Shown here piece by piece: positions 63,359-64,000 of a stretch of 64,000 nucleotides of DNA; positions within the stretch are counted from its first letter, which is position 1; every line of letters starts with the position of its first letter. The notes under the pieces were generated by a model that was given only the letters and a program-made list of their open reading frames with translations, ran no database searches and had not been told where the DNA came from. The stretch comes from Planctomycetota bacterium (lineage in GTDB: Bacteria; Planctomycetota; B15-G4; SIAN01): positions 1 through 64,000 of the forward strand of contig JANQQL010000031.1 in the NCBI GenBank assembly GCA_028289345.1. The letters run 5' to 3'. The position numbers and the translations under genes are program-made.

Positions 63359-64000
63359 GTGCCCTTGAATTCACAACTTCCAGCGTTCCCTGGACCCGGG
63401 TGGACCTTCCGCACGTGGAGCGACCGATCGCCCGGATGGGAAAGGGTCACGGCCGCACGCTTCACTCACGTCTTCACGCTGCCGGGCAACGAGCTGGCCG
63501 CCCATCGCACCGGCCGCACATGGCTCGTTCCGGAATCCGAATCTCCCCACTCACTCGGTGCCGTGGTCGTGAAGACCTATCTCTACCCCACGTTTCGAGA
63601 CCGGCGACGGGGACTGCTACGGAACACTTTCCTCGCACCTTCGCGGGTCGATCGTGAAAGCCGCAACCTGCGGGAGCTTGCTCGCCATGGATTGAATCCC
63701 CCGGTGTGGTTGGAGTGCAGCGAAGCGCGCCGCCGAGGCGTCCTGCACGCCTCCTCCCTCATCACTCGACACATTCCCTCCCAACCCATGGACCAGGTGT
63801 TGGGTTCGACGAATTCGCCCGAACGATGGATCGATCTCCTCGCCGACTTCGCCGCAAGATTGCACCGACACGGGTACGTCGACCGGGACCTCCATCTGCG
63901 CAACCTGCTCCTCACGCCAGAGAAAACATTGGTCAAGATCGATTGTCCGCGCGGAAGCTTCGTGCCTGCTTGGTGGCTCGACCGATCGCGACGAAGAGAC
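63359..64000 (+). CDS. Lipopolysaccharide kinase (WaaP/InaA-like) family protein, cut by the window edge
   Basis: A frame open from GTG 63359 to the window edge (214 residues visible) without a stop. It has a small-kinase fold: ATP lysine K72 in VVVKTYLYP, a helix-C Glu at about E100 (DRESRNL), the catalytic loop GYVDRDLHLRNLLL with D177 and N182, and a metal-binding D195 (VKIDC) in place of DFG. This arrangement matches the Kdo/WaaP and InaA group that phosphorylates lipid A-core sugars. A TTG at 63365 is another possible start. No ribosome-binding site is obvious. Confidence 0.8.
   Translation, partial: MPLNSQLPAFPGPGWTFRTWSDRSPGWERVTAARFTHVFTLPGNELAAHRTGRTWLVPESESPHSLGAVVVKTYLYPTFRDRRRGLLRNTFLAPSRVDRESRNLRELARHGLNPPVWLECSEARRRGVLHASSLITRHIPSQPMDQVLGSTNSPERWIDLLADFAARLHRHGYVDRDLHLRNLLLTPEKTLVKIDCPRGSFVPAWWLDRSRRRD

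Overview
The window reads as a chromosomal segment of a GC-rich bacterium that is probably a member of the Planctomycetota. That placement is an inference. It rests on the EF-Tu switch I sequence, a SecE with extra N-terminal membrane segments, a division/cell-wall cluster that stops before ftsQ/ftsA/ftsZ, and peptidoglycan enzymes typical of a meso-diaminopimelate wall. Start codons are often GTG or TTG, and coding density is very high, with many 1-11 base overlaps.

Region 1 (1-7.4 kb). A minus-strand selenium operon runs selA, selD and then a secreted lipoprotein that leaves the window. The selD reading frame is interrupted by an in-frame TGA exactly at the catalytic residue and is followed by a hairpin, so SelD itself is a selenoprotein. 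Plus-strand recJ and a DedA-family membrane protein diverge from it. A YceI protein and an unknown polytopic membrane protein follow on the minus strand.

Region 2 (7.6-20.7 kb). A minus-strand dcw cluster runs mraZ, rsmH, ftsL, ftsI, murE, murF, mraY, ftsW, a LysM protein, murG, murC, murB. It makes the UDP-MurNAc-peptide and lipid II and carries the septal synthase pair FtsW/FtsI. murD, ddl, ftsQ, ftsA and ftsZ are absent from it. Tandem GTGGG boxes lie upstream of mraZ.

Region 3 (21-26.9 kb). Two unknown minus-strand genes (a four-cysteine protein and a HEAT-like lipoprotein) diverge from dnaE and adk.

Region 4 (27.1-58.8 kb). One very long minus-strand informational cluster carries tRNA-Thr, tRNA-Tyr, tRNA-Gly, tuf, secE, nusG, rplKAJL, rpoBC, rpsL, rpsG, fusA, and then the S10, spc and alpha operons down to rplQ. 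rpmD, map and rpmG are missing, and adk has moved next to dnaE. A strong hairpin lies between rplC and rplD. A palindrome surrounds a TTGACA promoter between fusA and rpsJ.

Region 5 (58.9-64 kb). A stand-alone receiver protein and a Smr-less mutS2 lie on the minus strand, followed by a plus-strand cystathionine gamma-synthase/lyase, a minus-strand HU-family gene, and a plus-strand LPS-kinase-family gene cut by the window edge.
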